64,000 bases of DNA, from the NCBI GenBank assembly GCA_001466705.2, contig LATX02000001.1, forward strand, positions 1,426,001 through 1,490,000, written 5' to 3'. The number at the start of each line of letters is the position of its first letter. Positions within the stretch are counted from its first letter, which is position 1. The notes under the pieces were generated by a model. The model searched no databases and was not told the DNA's origin. It was given only the letters and a program-made list of their open reading frames with translations. The translations under genes were made by a program, and so were the position numbers. The DNA comes from Moniliophthora roreri (Eukaryota; Basidiomycota; Agaricomycetes; Agaricales; Marasmiaceae). This document shows, piece by piece, positions 10,117 through 21,623 of the stretch.

Positions 10117-12768
10117 ATGTCTGGGGCCCCTCCTCCTCAGCCCAATACTAAAACACACCATTTCACCGACTTTCTTCGAGGTCCCTCTTCCTCGTCAACC
10201 GTTCAGTTTCCGGACGATCCCCATGTCCACAGCGATACTGGACCATCGGAAGACGCGACAACTTCACCAAGTAAGAGAAGGTCTACCAGAATCCCCCTCT
10301 TTGGTCGCTCTAGGAAAAAATCGACCTTTTCTGAAACTACAACTGATTCCAGAGCGTCTGAAGCCCAACAAGGGGGTCCATCTGAGGCCCAGCCAGGCCG
10401 TGCGTCCACGGCAACTAACACTTCTCGACCTTTCTTGAACGAACAGTGAATACCGTACTTCTCTCTGCCGTGTTTCACTCCTGACTAGTTTCTCTCCAGT
10501 CCTCTTCATGCGCGTGCGTCGCTCTCCCAACAATCTCTCACCCTACCTCCACACCAACCTACCGAGCATCACTCTTTTGGCTCCAAGATTGTCGCTCATT
10601 TCACACCGTCAAAGACACGCGGACTCCTAACACCACGTAAATCACGCAAATCCAGATCATCTTCCCCTAGCAAGCCTGAAGATGTTCCAGGCTATACGTC
10701 CGACACCCTTTCCCCACCCGTACATGACATACGATCGGGTTCCACGGACTCCATTTCCTCCAGAGAAGACCTTCGAGACCCAATCGGAGGATTACAGAGT
10801 GGTTTGGTCACTCCAACCCAACCGACAATCACCGTCTCGCGCCCACCACTGGATGCGTACGAGGACCTTAGCGAGTATGAGGACCTTTTCACAAAGCCTC
10901 GCCAAAAGGCAAAGTCTAAACCTACCCCGATCCAAGTTCCTGCTCCTGAAAGACATAAGCTTTCCGTAGAAAATTCGTTCCCTCTATCATCTCCACCACC
11001 TGCAACTGAAGCAGATGCCGGTCCTTCCTCCGTTGCATTCGACTCTTCACTCTGCGACACGCCTACCTCTACTCAACTTTCATCTTTGGACATTTCTGTT
11101 CCCAGTCAAATAACGGCAGTGCTATCGACAAATGAGTCTCCATCAGGACGCAAGTCACCCACTATCCGAGACCAAAATGTACCGGACAATACTTCCGGGT
11201 CGCCACCATCAAGGAAAAGGCTAGACTCCAACCTGCGGGCGCAGGCGGGCGCTGGCACCGAAAAGTACTCCGCTGCAGAGGAGTCTGACGCGATGTCAGT
11301 CACGTCACCCCCCTTCTCCGGTTCCCCGCATTCGGCTCAGAGACGTAGCATCAATGCCCTGCTTCAGGACCAAAAGGCAGTCAGTGGACTGCCTTACAAG
11401 CCAAAGGAGAGGTCGCACGTATCCACTCTCGCACGTTCACGGCCCCCCATGATTCCGCTACCGGCTACACCAAGTACGAGCGCCAAGGTCACCACTTTGC
11501 CGCGGCAAAGAGCCCGAGCACAAACAGTTGTAGCTTCAACTAGTAAAGTGGCTCGTAACGAGGTTTCGCTGAAGAGACATAGCTCAGCTTCGAGCAAGCT
11601 TTTACTCTCTTCGTCCACCCATTCACAAGAAGTCTCTGGGAAGTCCGAGGCAGAAATACCGGCAGAACCCAAAGACAACAATCGAAATTCAAATTCCTCG
11701 ACATCCTCCTCTTCAACACCCACTCTCACTAAATCGCATTTCCCCCAGCTCCAACCGACAAATGTAGACATTGATAACGCGTCTGTCGAAGAGCTTCGGG
11801 CAGCACTTCGACATAACAATGCACGATTCAAGGAACTTGCCAGTCATCTAATTAGGATGATGGATATGCATTCTCAAGAAAAGGCGCTAATGGAGAAGAG
11901 AATCTCGACATTAGAGCGGGAAATTGCGAGAAAGGACAAAGAGATTAAAGGGTGGACCTGGCTTGTAAAGAATCCTCGTGGATCTGAGAGCGTCGGGCCC
12001 TTGTTGGATACGGAACGGGCGTCAGCAACTCCAGATATCTCCGACGATTCATCGGCGCGCAGCTCACGACTAGTAACACCGACTAATTCAATCAGAATGC
12101 CTGTGTACGTGGCTTCAGAAGACTCTGGAGCTGAGTCGTATGCAACTTCGGGTGCAGAGTCATCTTCACGCCTGGGTTTTTCTGGCGCCGAATCTGATCC
12201 GACTTCAAGGCCAAAGCGGTCGATGAGGAAGCTGAAACTTGTTGAGAATTTCCACAAGTCCAATCAGACACCTCAACCGCACACCATACGCAAGGCCGAA
12301 GGACATGCGTTGGAGACCATCCTTGGTTCATCGAATATATTGAGATTGAACAAGCATTCATCGGCAGCTTCTGTTTACTCGACTTCATCCTCCGGTTCGT
12401 CGCCGTTCTCAAGTCCAACATCCATGTCTTTTGCAGCTGCTGGGCTCACAGCTATACCCGAAACAGTGCAGCCAGCTGCGCAGGGGCATAAAGACAAGAA
12501 AGAAAGAGAGCGAAAGGTATCTGCTACTCGCTTGTCTTCGCCACAACCATCCAAGCCTAGCTCAACTGCCGCGTCGACGCGGTTAACCCCTTCAGAGGCT
12601 TACGCCATGAACTTGAAAAAAGATCGACCGCCATCCATCGCTCAGGTTTTAGACAATGGAGGGAATACCTCAGCTACCAAGAACATAATGGAGGAGTCAT
12701 TTGGAGGCAGATCACGAGCCCTTCTCGGCCTAGTACCCTCAAAGACAAATGCAAAGCCCTCTCGGTAG
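10117..12768 (+). CDS. Serine-rich protein with central coiled coil, unknown function
   Basis: Two exons (10117-10445 and 10500-12768) join in frame to give 865 residues. Almost the whole chain is low-complexity and Ser/Thr/Pro-rich with basic patches (for example RRSTRIPLFGRSRKK near residue 50). The only ordered part is a coiled coil at about residues 545-610, beginning SVEELRAALRHNNARFKEL and ending with DKEIKGWTWLVKN. It is followed by a repeated ASxSGAES-type motif (SEDSGAESYATSGAESSS). I do not recognise the family. The pattern resembles fungal regulators that scaffold kinases or cell-polarity proteins, but no catalytic domain is present and no function should be assigned. Confidence 0.78.
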
Positions 12769-13604
12769 TAAGTCATCTCACCAGCCTTCCCATGCCTATG
12801 GGCTTATCTATTCTCCATGCAGACGGGTGTCACATCACCCTCCATTCACTTTGCCTCCCGTCAGGGTTTCTTGCCCGCAGATACCAACATTCTTCATCTG
12901 CCATCCTTGTCTCAGGACTTCCAAAACATTTCTGAAGTAATGTTTGCACTCTTTAATTCCCCCACCAGATACCTATCCACGATTTCTGTCATTGTCAACT
13001 GGAATTCTAGCCGTCATCACTACTGCTTTTTTGGATTATTTTCGTTCATTTTTGGTTCGTCTTGTGTCTCCTGCATCCACTGCATTACATTCAAGAACCG
13101 TGATCGTATCATACAATACCATTATATATTACCTATCTATTCTTTTGCTCATGTGTTGCATCAAGTATTATACTAATCTCACACAGTTGTAGCTATAATT
13201 CCTTTGTTTTCTTTTTATAAGCATGGTACATGGTATACCAGTAGGGAGGGTGAATATACGTGCTTAAACATACGGTTGAAAATGATGAAACAGGTCATGA
13301 GTACATCCAGAGCTGCACTGAAATTTGAATCATTAATGTTTCGTTCCCTTATCGCTGGCAATAAGCTAGGACTCCCGTCATTGCTTCTAGCGTTCTTTGT
13401 GAAAATCAATGTCAGCGTCTCTGTTCGAATTCCAAGTGCTGAAAGGGCTACCGGAGGCCCTGAACTTGAGGACAGAGCTTCAAAGACCTTGCGATCGTAC
13501 TCCACGCGAATGAGGCCCACAGCGTTTTTATCCGTTGGCGTAGCCCTCCTTGATTGATCGCCATAGCCGCTGATCTCTGTTCGAACGTTAAGATAAGAAA
13601 GTAC
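12769..13604. other. Long spacer without a supported gene
   Basis: This 836-base region holds the 3' end of the preceding plus-strand gene and faces the tail of the minus-strand locus to its right. A minus-strand open stretch at 13215-13520 of about 100 codons has a mildly protein-like first half (VEYDRKVFEALSSSSGPP), but it has no conserved motif and no clear splice connection, so I do not call it a gene. Confidence 0.4.
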
Positions 13605-15650
13605 CTAGTTTAGACTATAGGAGATTGCTTGCTGGTCAATGGCTACCAGAAGAGTAAATCTTGGTCGGAATAATCCACAAACATCATGTAGGGACTCAAC
13701 GTCTTTGTCTTTTTTTGCAGGACTACTTCGCGGTTCGTATTCGTCCTCGTCAGAGGGCTCTGAAATATCCGAGAGTGCTGATATCTCGTTATCCGATTCT
13801 AAGTTTATTGATGTTGATACAATCGATTTGCGGGGCCCTGGTCGGCGCATACGTTTGATTCTGCTGCTCTTCGCCATATAGCGGATGGTGGAAGGGTGGC
13901 GGACGCTGCCGATAAACCTTCAGCTAACTCCATGTCGTAACCAATGCAGATGAGGTGGACGTAAGGAACACCTATGACACCACTGTCATAATCCTCTTCA
14001 ACTGTACACACGATCTGTTTTTCGTTCGCTTTGGGTAATACCTTTCAAGTCTGATCGGGTTTTAGACAGAGTAATCTCAGAATACCCTTTGCGAAGCTGT
14101 GAGGGTAGGGATCAGAAACATGCTATGTCACACAGTTTTAAGCCTACTCACACCCGAGAGTAGACTCTTCCATTCTTCGACAGTTAAAGCGTCGACTCTG
14201 CAACAACGGTATAAACCGATGTAGCTCATAGATAGCCTCAATTGATCAGCGATTTTCTTTCCAACAAAGACATGTCGTTCTTCTTCGGTCAAGAAGGTGG
14301 AGTGCTCCTGTCCAAGCCCAACAAGATTATATCCGTGCTGACCCGGAACGGCTGGACACCAAGGATTATTATCGACATTGGGACACAGGTAGCCGTCAAT
14401 ACCCCGCGCAGTCGCAAGGTTGGGCTGTTCCCTGGTACGCTTTGTAGACGATTAGGATACCCAGTGTAAAGATAGGGTCGTTAGGCCTACATTTTAACGA
14501 TGAGTGATCTTGTTCCTCCGCCCAGGCACCCTGCCAACTCTCTCGCGTGAAATTACAGGTCTAGGAGTTGATTGCAATGGTCAGTGGGAGTGCTTCCATG
14601 CGGCTGTTCGGCTTATTAGAGGAATTCGTGGCGCGTTTGTGTACGTCTGTGGAAATCGTTTGAGGTGTAGCTTCGGCAAGTTCGGGTTCATCGCCTGATA
14701 AATCAATGACAATAACATCGATGACTGCTTTTTGAGGAGGCGCGGGCAGCGGCAATGTTTGGTTCTAAGTGCGGGTGAACTAAGGAAAGGCTACGGTAGG
14801 GTCAATGGGGAACGACATACTTTTACCAACTCCAATTCTTTGAGCTTCAACTTTAGATCCTCAATCTATAGAAATTCAAGTTTCAGATGCATGTTGACGC
14901 GATTCTTCTGAAAAAAAGACGGGCCTCTTGCTTTTGCTCAGGCGACGACAACGCGACTCGCTGATTCTGTGAGAGTACCAACCTAGTCAACCCATGTAAA
15001 GTGGCCTCAGGTACTCCAACGCGCACCTCCTCGGCTATCTCGTCGTTCTTGGAAGATGCTTTTGTAAATTGCGCTTCCTGCTCGCGTTGGATTTGTCTGA
15101 ATTTCTCCAGGATGCATTTCCTTCAAGAGTGCCATTGTGCTTTCCAGTCCTTGATTACGCCTTGTAATCGAGGCACTACAGAGTGAAATGGTAAGACGAT
15201 TGAAGCCAAGTTACCAGTACAATGATCTACTCACAGAATGTTTTCTGTAGGTGGACTACCATCTGAAATGGAACCTGCAAGTCGCGTCGAAGCGTTCGGC
15301 GCCTTTTCCGTTTCAACTTGAGTTTCGTGAAGCCCGTAACGTGAGTTGATTTTATGGGGTGCATTATCTTCTGGTGCGATAGGCTGGTGCAAAGCTATGA
15401 ATGAGTACTTGGAATGCCAAAGGTGATGAAGGACATGAAACCAAATTATTTTTTACGGACTGTGAGACCGCATCAACGACATCCAACAACCTTTGGTGGT
15501 ATACTTGCGCTCAACACTCTCCTGCATCGGAGAGTTCTTGACGCATTTCAGACAGGTGAGGTACGGAACGTAGCCGGACCGTAAATCAAAAAAATGCGTG
15601 AGTGCGGAGTTGAAACGCGACGTGACTTCAGAATCGCGCATTCCAAACCC
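13605..15650 (-). pseudogene. DUF6697-like locus, probably degraded
   Basis: Several minus-strand exons give a protein resembling the basidiomycete DUF6697 family. Exon ends that can be placed include a donor after ELELVK near 14825 with rejoining at NQTLPLPAPPQ, a GTGAGT donor near 14152, and a 40-nt intron after SDLK. The best block is GIDGYLCPNVDNNPWC, PAVPGQHGYNLVGLG, then LTVEEWKSLLSG and VPYVHLICIGYD. Two things suggest damage. The coiled-coil exon near 15.1 kb reads KDWKAQWHS, TGA (15123-15125), then RKCILEKFRQIQREQEAQ in the same frame, with no GT nearby to splice it out. At the 3' end the conserved frame (stop near 13805) and an acidic/basic tail frame (MAKSSRIKRM, stop at 13605) cannot be joined by a normal intron. 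A second possible in-frame TGA lies at 15511-15513. A missed exon or sequencing error could also explain this. Confidence 0.42.
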
Positions 15651-15740
15651 GTGAATAAAGATGAATGAATATTCTATCTACGAAGCGTAAGTAACCCCAA
15701 TTATTCTAGCAAGCGAGTGAAGTATCATTTGACCAGTATC

Positions 15741-17380
15741 TTAGAGCATGAACGTCAGTGGGTTCTCCATGTAACCCTTGAATGCCGACAACCATCTAGC
15801 AGCGACTGCGCCATCCACTGTCCGGTGGTCAGAGCTGAGTGTGACCTTCATGGACTGGACGAATTTGAAGCCACGCTCCTCTTCCGGCGCAGGAACGACT
15901 TTGGGCTCCGTAGAGCCAACGGCAAGGATACATGATTGGGGAGGGTTTATGATGGCGGTGAAGTGAGAGACGCCGTACATCCCCAGGTTGGAGATGGTGA
16001 AAGTTCCACCCTGTAAATGGAACGCTTAGGTTACCAACCATACTTGAACTATGTTTATTAGACTTGCCTGGTACTCGGAAGGTGCAAGTTTGCCGTCGCG
16101 TGCCTTCTTAGCGAGAGCCTTGGTCTCTGCGGATATTGTGGCCAAGCCTTTGGCACCAACGTCTTTCACTATCGGCGTGATGAGACCAGTAGGGGTGGCA
16201 ACAGCGACAGAAATATCTGCCTTCTTGTAACTGGAAGTCGAGGCATTAGAATGAACAACAATGTCAAGGGGTATGAGAACGTGCTTACGTCCGAATAACA
16301 TCGCCTAACCATGCCGAGTTTGCCTCTGGCACATCTGACAGTGCGCATGCAACAGCTTTCACAATGAAGTCGTTCACGCTGAGCTTAGCGCTGGGGTCCT
16401 TCTCACCCAGAGTTTTGTTGAAGACCTCGCGAAGTTTCAAAACCTTGTCCATGTTGATGTCGACAGTGACGTAGTAGTGAGGGAGTTCTTGTTTCGACTG
16501 CGAGAGACGAGAGCCAATGGTGCTACGCATGTTGGAGATGGTGGTATCGACATAGTCAGGTAATTGAGCAGCTGCGGGTTGTGATGCGGTAGAGGTAGCA
16601 GCTTCGATAGCAGGCTTGTACTTCTCGACGTCTTCGCGGAGAATTCGGCCATTAGGACCTGAGCCCTTGACCTTACTGAGAGGGATGCCACGTTCCAAAG
16701 CAATTTTCTTGGCTATAGGTGACGCGAAAATACGGTCGCCAATAGGAAGGTCAGGCTTAGAGTCTTCCTTGAATTCCTGTGAGGGTGATGACTTGGGAGT
16801 TTCAGGCTCTGCCTTGGGGGCTGGTGCTGCCTTCTCCTCCTTCTTCTCCTCCTTAGGTGCTTCTGAAGATGCCTTGGAAGCCATTTCAGCAGCGCCAGAG
16901 AGGTCGTCGCCCTCCTCTCCGACGATAGCAATAGGTTGGCCAATTTTCACGTTTTTTGTACCCTCTGGTACCTGCAAGGCAAGTTGGATGAGTCAGACGA
17001 GTATTCGAATAAGACATAGTAGCCACTCACAATAATTTTTGCCATTACACCGTCGTCCTGAGCTTCGACGTCAATGGTTGCCTTGTCGGTTTCCTGCACA
17101 ACATGCAGCTCAGCAAAACACAGCAACAAGAAAGCAAATTGAGCGTACAATCTCCAAAAGGACATCTCCTGCAGAGAAGCTTTCGCCCTCCTTCTTTTTC
17201 CAGGCAGCAATGCCACCCTCCGTCATCGTAGGACTCATAGCGGGCATGTTAAATTGGGAGAGTGCATGCCTGCGCGCGGAGACATGGAAGCCTAGAACGC
17301 ATGAAAATTGAGTACCAAGATGCAATAGAAAACAAAAGAGCCATACGACGCGCGAAAATACGAGCAGCGACAGATGCCAT
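15741..17380 (-). CDS. LAT1: Pyruvate dehydrogenase E2, dihydrolipoamide acetyltransferase
   Basis: Six exons (17380-17347, 17291-17149, 17093-17031, 16971-16289, 16230-16068, 16010-15741) total 1356 nt, giving 451 residues. A basic mitochondrial leader ([19 protein letters not shown]) precedes one lipoyl domain with its lipoylated lysine in [12 protein letters not shown] (about residue 63). An Ala/Pro/Lys linker follows, then the E1/E3-binding domain ([19 protein letters not shown]) and the acyltransferase core ending with the catalytic [14 protein letters not shown]. It transfers acetyl groups from E1 to CoA in the mitochondrial matrix. Intron 5 (16011-16067) uses a GC donor (GCAAGT), the only way to join EYQ to GGTFTISNL. 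The gene for lipoyl synthase, which modifies this protein, lies at 36.9-38.3 kb in the same window. Confidence 0.97.
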
Positions 17381-17872
17381 ACTGAAGAGAAGAAGGAAAC
17401 GGTGATGGACGAGAAGGAGGACGTGCAGTGAATTTTCAAGTTACTCCGTTACATAAGAGACCTTCCGTTGGGGCACTCTGTACCCGATTCTGTCCGTTGA
17501 ACGCGTAGCGTCCGCCACTCCGCTGCCAGTTCAGTAAAAAAAAAAAAAGAAACTGACTCTGGATAGCTGAGCCTCCCTGATCCGCTCTCAAAGGAAATGC
17601 AGCATATATCAGTACACACAGTACCCCATCGCAGGAACACTGTACACCACATTTTCCGCCGCGGCCTTCCCATTGGGCCTTCCATCAATAATACCGGGTT
17701 CGGGGACTGAAACGGGAATCGGAGTCCGTGGGCATTTTGAGCATTCAAAAGGACTCGAGCTCGTGAATTCATTGAATGCGCAGAAGCAAAGCCATGTTCC
17801 TATCGGGGGATGCCGACGGTGCGCCTACTCTGACACGATCTATCCATCTATCTTCAGCTTTTTCTTCACGAC
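17381..17872. promoter_or_regulatory. Divergent promoter of the E2 and CSL4 genes
   Basis: These 492 bases separate two divergent start codons. A run of A interrupted by a single G lies near 17536-17551. No clear TATA box was found on either side and no coding frame is supported. Confidence 0.5.
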
Positions 17873-18661
17873 ATGTCAGATACCGTACTTCCTGGTCAAC
17901 CAATTCCTCTACCAGCCGGACCTGTACCCCAGCTCGGACGCGGAATATATGTGAAAAATTCTCAAGTGAGGGCGAGCTTAGTTGGTAAACCCCATCATGA
18001 AGGATCGGTCAGTAAATCTCAATTTCCAAGTGCAGGGGCCCCATTTTCCAACTATTTTGACAGACCCTGGCGATATCTCGTGTTCGCTCGCATCCACCCT
18101 CTCCAAATTCAGTGGTTCTAGGCTCAGTTACTCGATTGTCACCAACGCAGGCGCTTCTTTCGATCACGGTGGTAGACGGGGTTCCATTGCCTCCGGGAGA
18201 AGAATTCACGGGTGTCATCCGTTCGCAAGACGTGCGAGCTACAGAAAAAGACAAGGTCAAGATAGGTGACTGTTTTAGAGGTGGAGATGTTGTTCGTGGT
18301 TTTGTTGTGCGCTACTATTACAATGATGTGAGTCGACCGTTCCATTCAAGCTCATTTGTGAATAGATATCCTTGGGTGATGCTCGGAGTTATTTTGTGAC
18401 AACTGCGAGAAACGATCTCGGCGTGATATTTGCAACAAGTGAAGCAGGTGATGAAACGATTACCAGGCATTGGGAGGTGATTGAAACTGATCGTCAAAAA
18501 AAAAACAGGTGCAACAATGGAACCTGTGTCATGGCAGGTGAGTTTGAGCATGCTCTACTTCTCTTGTTACGGCGTCCTGACGAGGGGAATGAAAGGAAAT
18601 GCGCTGTCCAAAGACGGGTAACATTGAAAAACGGAAATGTGCAAAGCCAGAAGGTCTTTGA
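17873..18661 (+). CDS. CSL4: Exosome complex subunit CSL4
   Basis: Six exons (17873-18007, 18036-18081, 18113-18306, 18366-18447, 18509-18537, 18596-18661) total 552 nt, giving 183 residues. The N-terminal block LPGQPIPLPAGPVPQLG is followed by an S1 RNA-binding fold with VLGSVTRLSP, GVIRSQDVRATEKDKVKI and GDARSYFVTTARNDLGV. It ends in a short zinc-ribbon-like tail with CPKTG and KRKCAKPEGL. CSL4 is a cap subunit of the RNA exosome in nucleus and cytoplasm. Introns 1 and 2 as modelled are only 28 and 31 nt. Both are needed to bridge three reading frames that each carry conserved sequence. Intron 1 has a good donor (GTCAGT) and acceptor; intron 2 is less certain, and an error in this short stretch cannot be ruled out. 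Confidence 0.88.
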
Positions 18662-18853
18662 ACGGCTTTTGTTGCAACCTTGAAAACGCAGGCGCCAGCA
18701 GGCCAGTGTCGTAGATACTCTACTATATTAGGAAATGTCACATGTGACTTATTGTTGTCCCAAGAGTGATCTCTCAACTTGGACGGTTACCAGCAAGTTA
18801 CCAGGACTGTTTCGTCTCCCTGTCCGCCTCAGAGTTCTTTCCTTCCGTCCACC

Positions 18854-21031
18854 ATGACTGCCGTACTCTCTCCGACAGATGTCCTCCGAAGAGACCGGCT
18901 TTCAGTCGATGATCTGAGGTGCAAAACAGTCCTCTTCTGCGCTCCATTGACTCACTGACATTGTATCATGTGCAGCTATTCATTATCAACTGACTGGCGG
19001 GCAAAGTACGAAGAGGTATACTCATTCGCTTGGGTTCGGTTCTCGAGTGCTAATATGATAGCAGATGGCAGACATGTTGGCTGAAACTCGTGCAGAATTG
19101 GACGACTTTCATCAAACTAGTAAGGAGCTAGAGGCAGAGTTGGAAAATGAACTGCAGAGGACAGAAAAAGCACAACAAGATTTGAAAGTCAAGATAGCAA
19201 AGGCGGAAGGTGAGAAAGAGGAATGGAAAGTGCGTGTTTACCGCCTCGATTTTTTGTACTGCGGGTGCTGATATCGCCACAGTCCAAGTTCATGACACTT
19301 CAAACAACGCACAATAGCACGACTACTTCCCTTCAACGCGAGCTCGACAAGTTGAGGCAGGACCATCAAAAATTGAAGATACAATTTCGGGAGCTCGAAA
19401 TGGGAAATGACGATTTGGAAAGAACGGAGCGTGCAGTGTCTTCCAGTCTGGCCGATGTAGAAGCCAAGTACTCGCGCGTACTGGAGGAAAAGATTTTGTT
19501 GGAGCACGAGTTGATGGATAAGGCGAACCTGGAAGAGCAATGCCAACGACTGAAAGATGAATTACGAGGTGAGTACCCCTCGTCCTTTGGCTCAGGCCGC
19601 GACTAAGAGACATTGTCAAATTCAGATGCGAACGCAGAAATATCAATACTGAAGGACCAGCTTGCTGCTCGCTCAGCGAATTCCTCGAACAGTTCCCTCA
19701 ACCTCAACACGAAATCACTTCCCCACATGTCTTCAGTATCCTCTGAAGATGATCTGCTCCATACACCTGCTCCCTCGGATCTTCAGCTATCCGAACTCGA
19801 GCCAAGTACAGATGACACGCAAGAATCCTCACAGGAGGATCTCACCCCCAGGAAACTTACTTACACCGCCTCACGGAACGTCGGACAATCGGTCCTACTT
19901 CAAAACGCTGGCTTCCACCCAGGGAAATCTACAATATCCACTCCACCGGGTGGCACCGGAATACCGCGTTCAAGTACTCTTCCATCCATGTACTCTTCGT
20001 CTCCTCGTACGCCGATGACGCCTGTAACTCGGCCGAATATCACAAGAAACGCCTCTATAGCCAGCCATGATTCGATTGCTAGTACAACTACATCTAAAAG
20101 CAAGGGTGTGCAGATGGTATCGGAGATGCGTGCTCGTGTCAAGAACTTGGAACAGAAAATTCATACTCGTGTTCCAAGACTTCGCCTCGGCAGCATGTCA
20201 AACAAACCACCCGGAAGTGTTGCCTCTTCGTCTCCCTTCTCGCCAAACCAGAGTACAGCAAATAGAGCAGTGTTGGGAAGATCGAGCTGGGATAAGCCGC
20301 TCTCTTCTAAGAGGAGCAATGACACCAGGAGAAGCACAGACTCAGAATCGGAGAAGGGTAAAAGGACACCGGGAGGAGACTCTACGGGCTGGGTTCTCAT
20401 CATGGAAGACTCGCCTTCCCCACCAAGGGACAGACGGAGAGTATCCAGTCCCTCCAGACCAAGATCATTCAACCCTGGAAAGTCTACCTCTACTTCTACT
20501 GCATCTTCACCCACTCCTGATTCGAGACCCAGTTCCCTCTTCCAAAGTACTGCTGGCACAGGTTTACGGCGACCGCAATCCCGACTATCGGGTGGCAGTA
20601 CGGCTACAGCCAGTTCCATCCCGACACCGACCTCTCGACCTGCAACGCCCACCTTCTTACCACTGCCCTCAAGCGGTATTCCAGGGGCTAAACGGTCAAC
20701 GGGTCCAGGTGCCGCCCCCTACCTGTCCCAACCCAAGCGATCTTCGCTTGGATCCGGCGCTAACGCCACACCTCCTTCGTCAGGCTACAGCCGCGAACGG
20801 CCTGTCACCCTACCTCCACCGGGTCGCCGGTCAGCTTCTCCGAGTAAGGCTCTCCCTCAGTTACCCAATGGCCACGAGAATGTCACTATACGAGCGAGGG
20901 TTCCTCCTTCGTCTTCATCGTCGGTTTTGTCAAAGAGCAGGATTGGACGACCTAGTGGCGGGAGGCGAAGTAGTGCAGACGGAGGTGATGCTATCTCTAG
21001 ACCAAGGGCAGGTAGCGCGGCAGGTCCGTGA
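18854..21031 (+). CDS. NudE-family dynein regulator
   Basis: Five exons (18854-18918, 18976-19015, 19065-19229, 19283-19568, 19626-21031) total 1962 nt, giving 653 residues. The first 190 residues form a continuous coiled coil from SLSTDWRAKYEEMADMLAE through RELEMGNDDLERTERA and EEKILLEHELMDKANLEEQ. These last two segments are typical of NudE/NDEL1, which binds LIS1 and cytoplasmic dynein and is needed for nuclear migration in hyphae. The rest is a long Ser/Pro-rich tail with one more helix (MVSEMRARVKNLEQKIHTRV at about residue 320). The gene starts 192 bp after the CSL4 stop. Family assignment is confident; the long tail is typical of fungal members. Confidence 0.88.
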
Positions 21032-21623
21032 GAGCCGCCTCTGCCGATTTTTAGCTTCTGCTTTTCTTATTTGTCTGGCTATATCAGTTGTATATTGAAT
21101 CTACTTTTTGACTTATTATCCATTTCTTTTTTCCCTCTAGGATCCGACCTTGTTCTTTCTATACCACCCGATATAAAGTCACTGACCCTCGCCACCACAC
21201 TCATTAATAGCCCCTCTCTCCTCTTCCTCATCACGATTTTACTGCGTCCATCGACAATGCTTCGTTCTGTTCTCCTGGCGCGGTTCATACGACTGCAGAC
21301 GAATTCTAATATAGCCCTATAGACGCAGGGGTTACCCATAATCGACAGGTTGGGTTCGCTTGTTACCCTTGTTTTTCGATACCTTCTCCCGTATGTTAGT
21401 AGCTGTATTTTTGTGCTCTCTAGTTTCCTTTTGCAATATGACGACAATGTACCATGTATTAGAGTTCAACGTTCAACTGCGAATTTGATGCAAGATGAAC
21501 TGAGATGTTTCTTAACGCACACCTTAAATCTCTGACATTGTATTTCCACGACCTACATACCGCCCACTCTAGCGAGTCATTCTAGGTGTTTATTGGCCCT
21601 CAAACGAGGATTAGTCTATTTAA
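21032..21623. other. Convergent 3' spacer
   Basis: These 592 bases lie between the stops of two convergent genes. The sequence is AT-rich with no supported reading frame. Both 3' untranslated regions should lie here. Confidence 0.5.

Noticed and set aside
14242..14469. Plus-strand open frame of 75 codons in the DUF6697-like locus
   Set aside because: The minus strand here encodes the best-conserved block of the DUF6697-like protein, so the plus frame is a shadow.
16616..17035. Antisense open frame of 139 codons over the pyruvate dehydrogenase E2 gene
   Set aside because: The opposite strand encodes a complete, conserved E2 with the right splice sites; the antisense frame has no recognisable protein.
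20161..20652. Antisense open frame of 163 codons within the NudE gene
   Set aside because: It is the complement of a Ser/Pro-rich exon, which commonly leaves the opposite strand open. No motif or start context.
20067..21098. A 343-codon open frame overlapping the NudE tail on the same strand
   Set aside because: It is Arg/Pro/Leu-rich shadow sequence of the Ser/Pro-rich NudE exon, with no homology blocks and no splice support.
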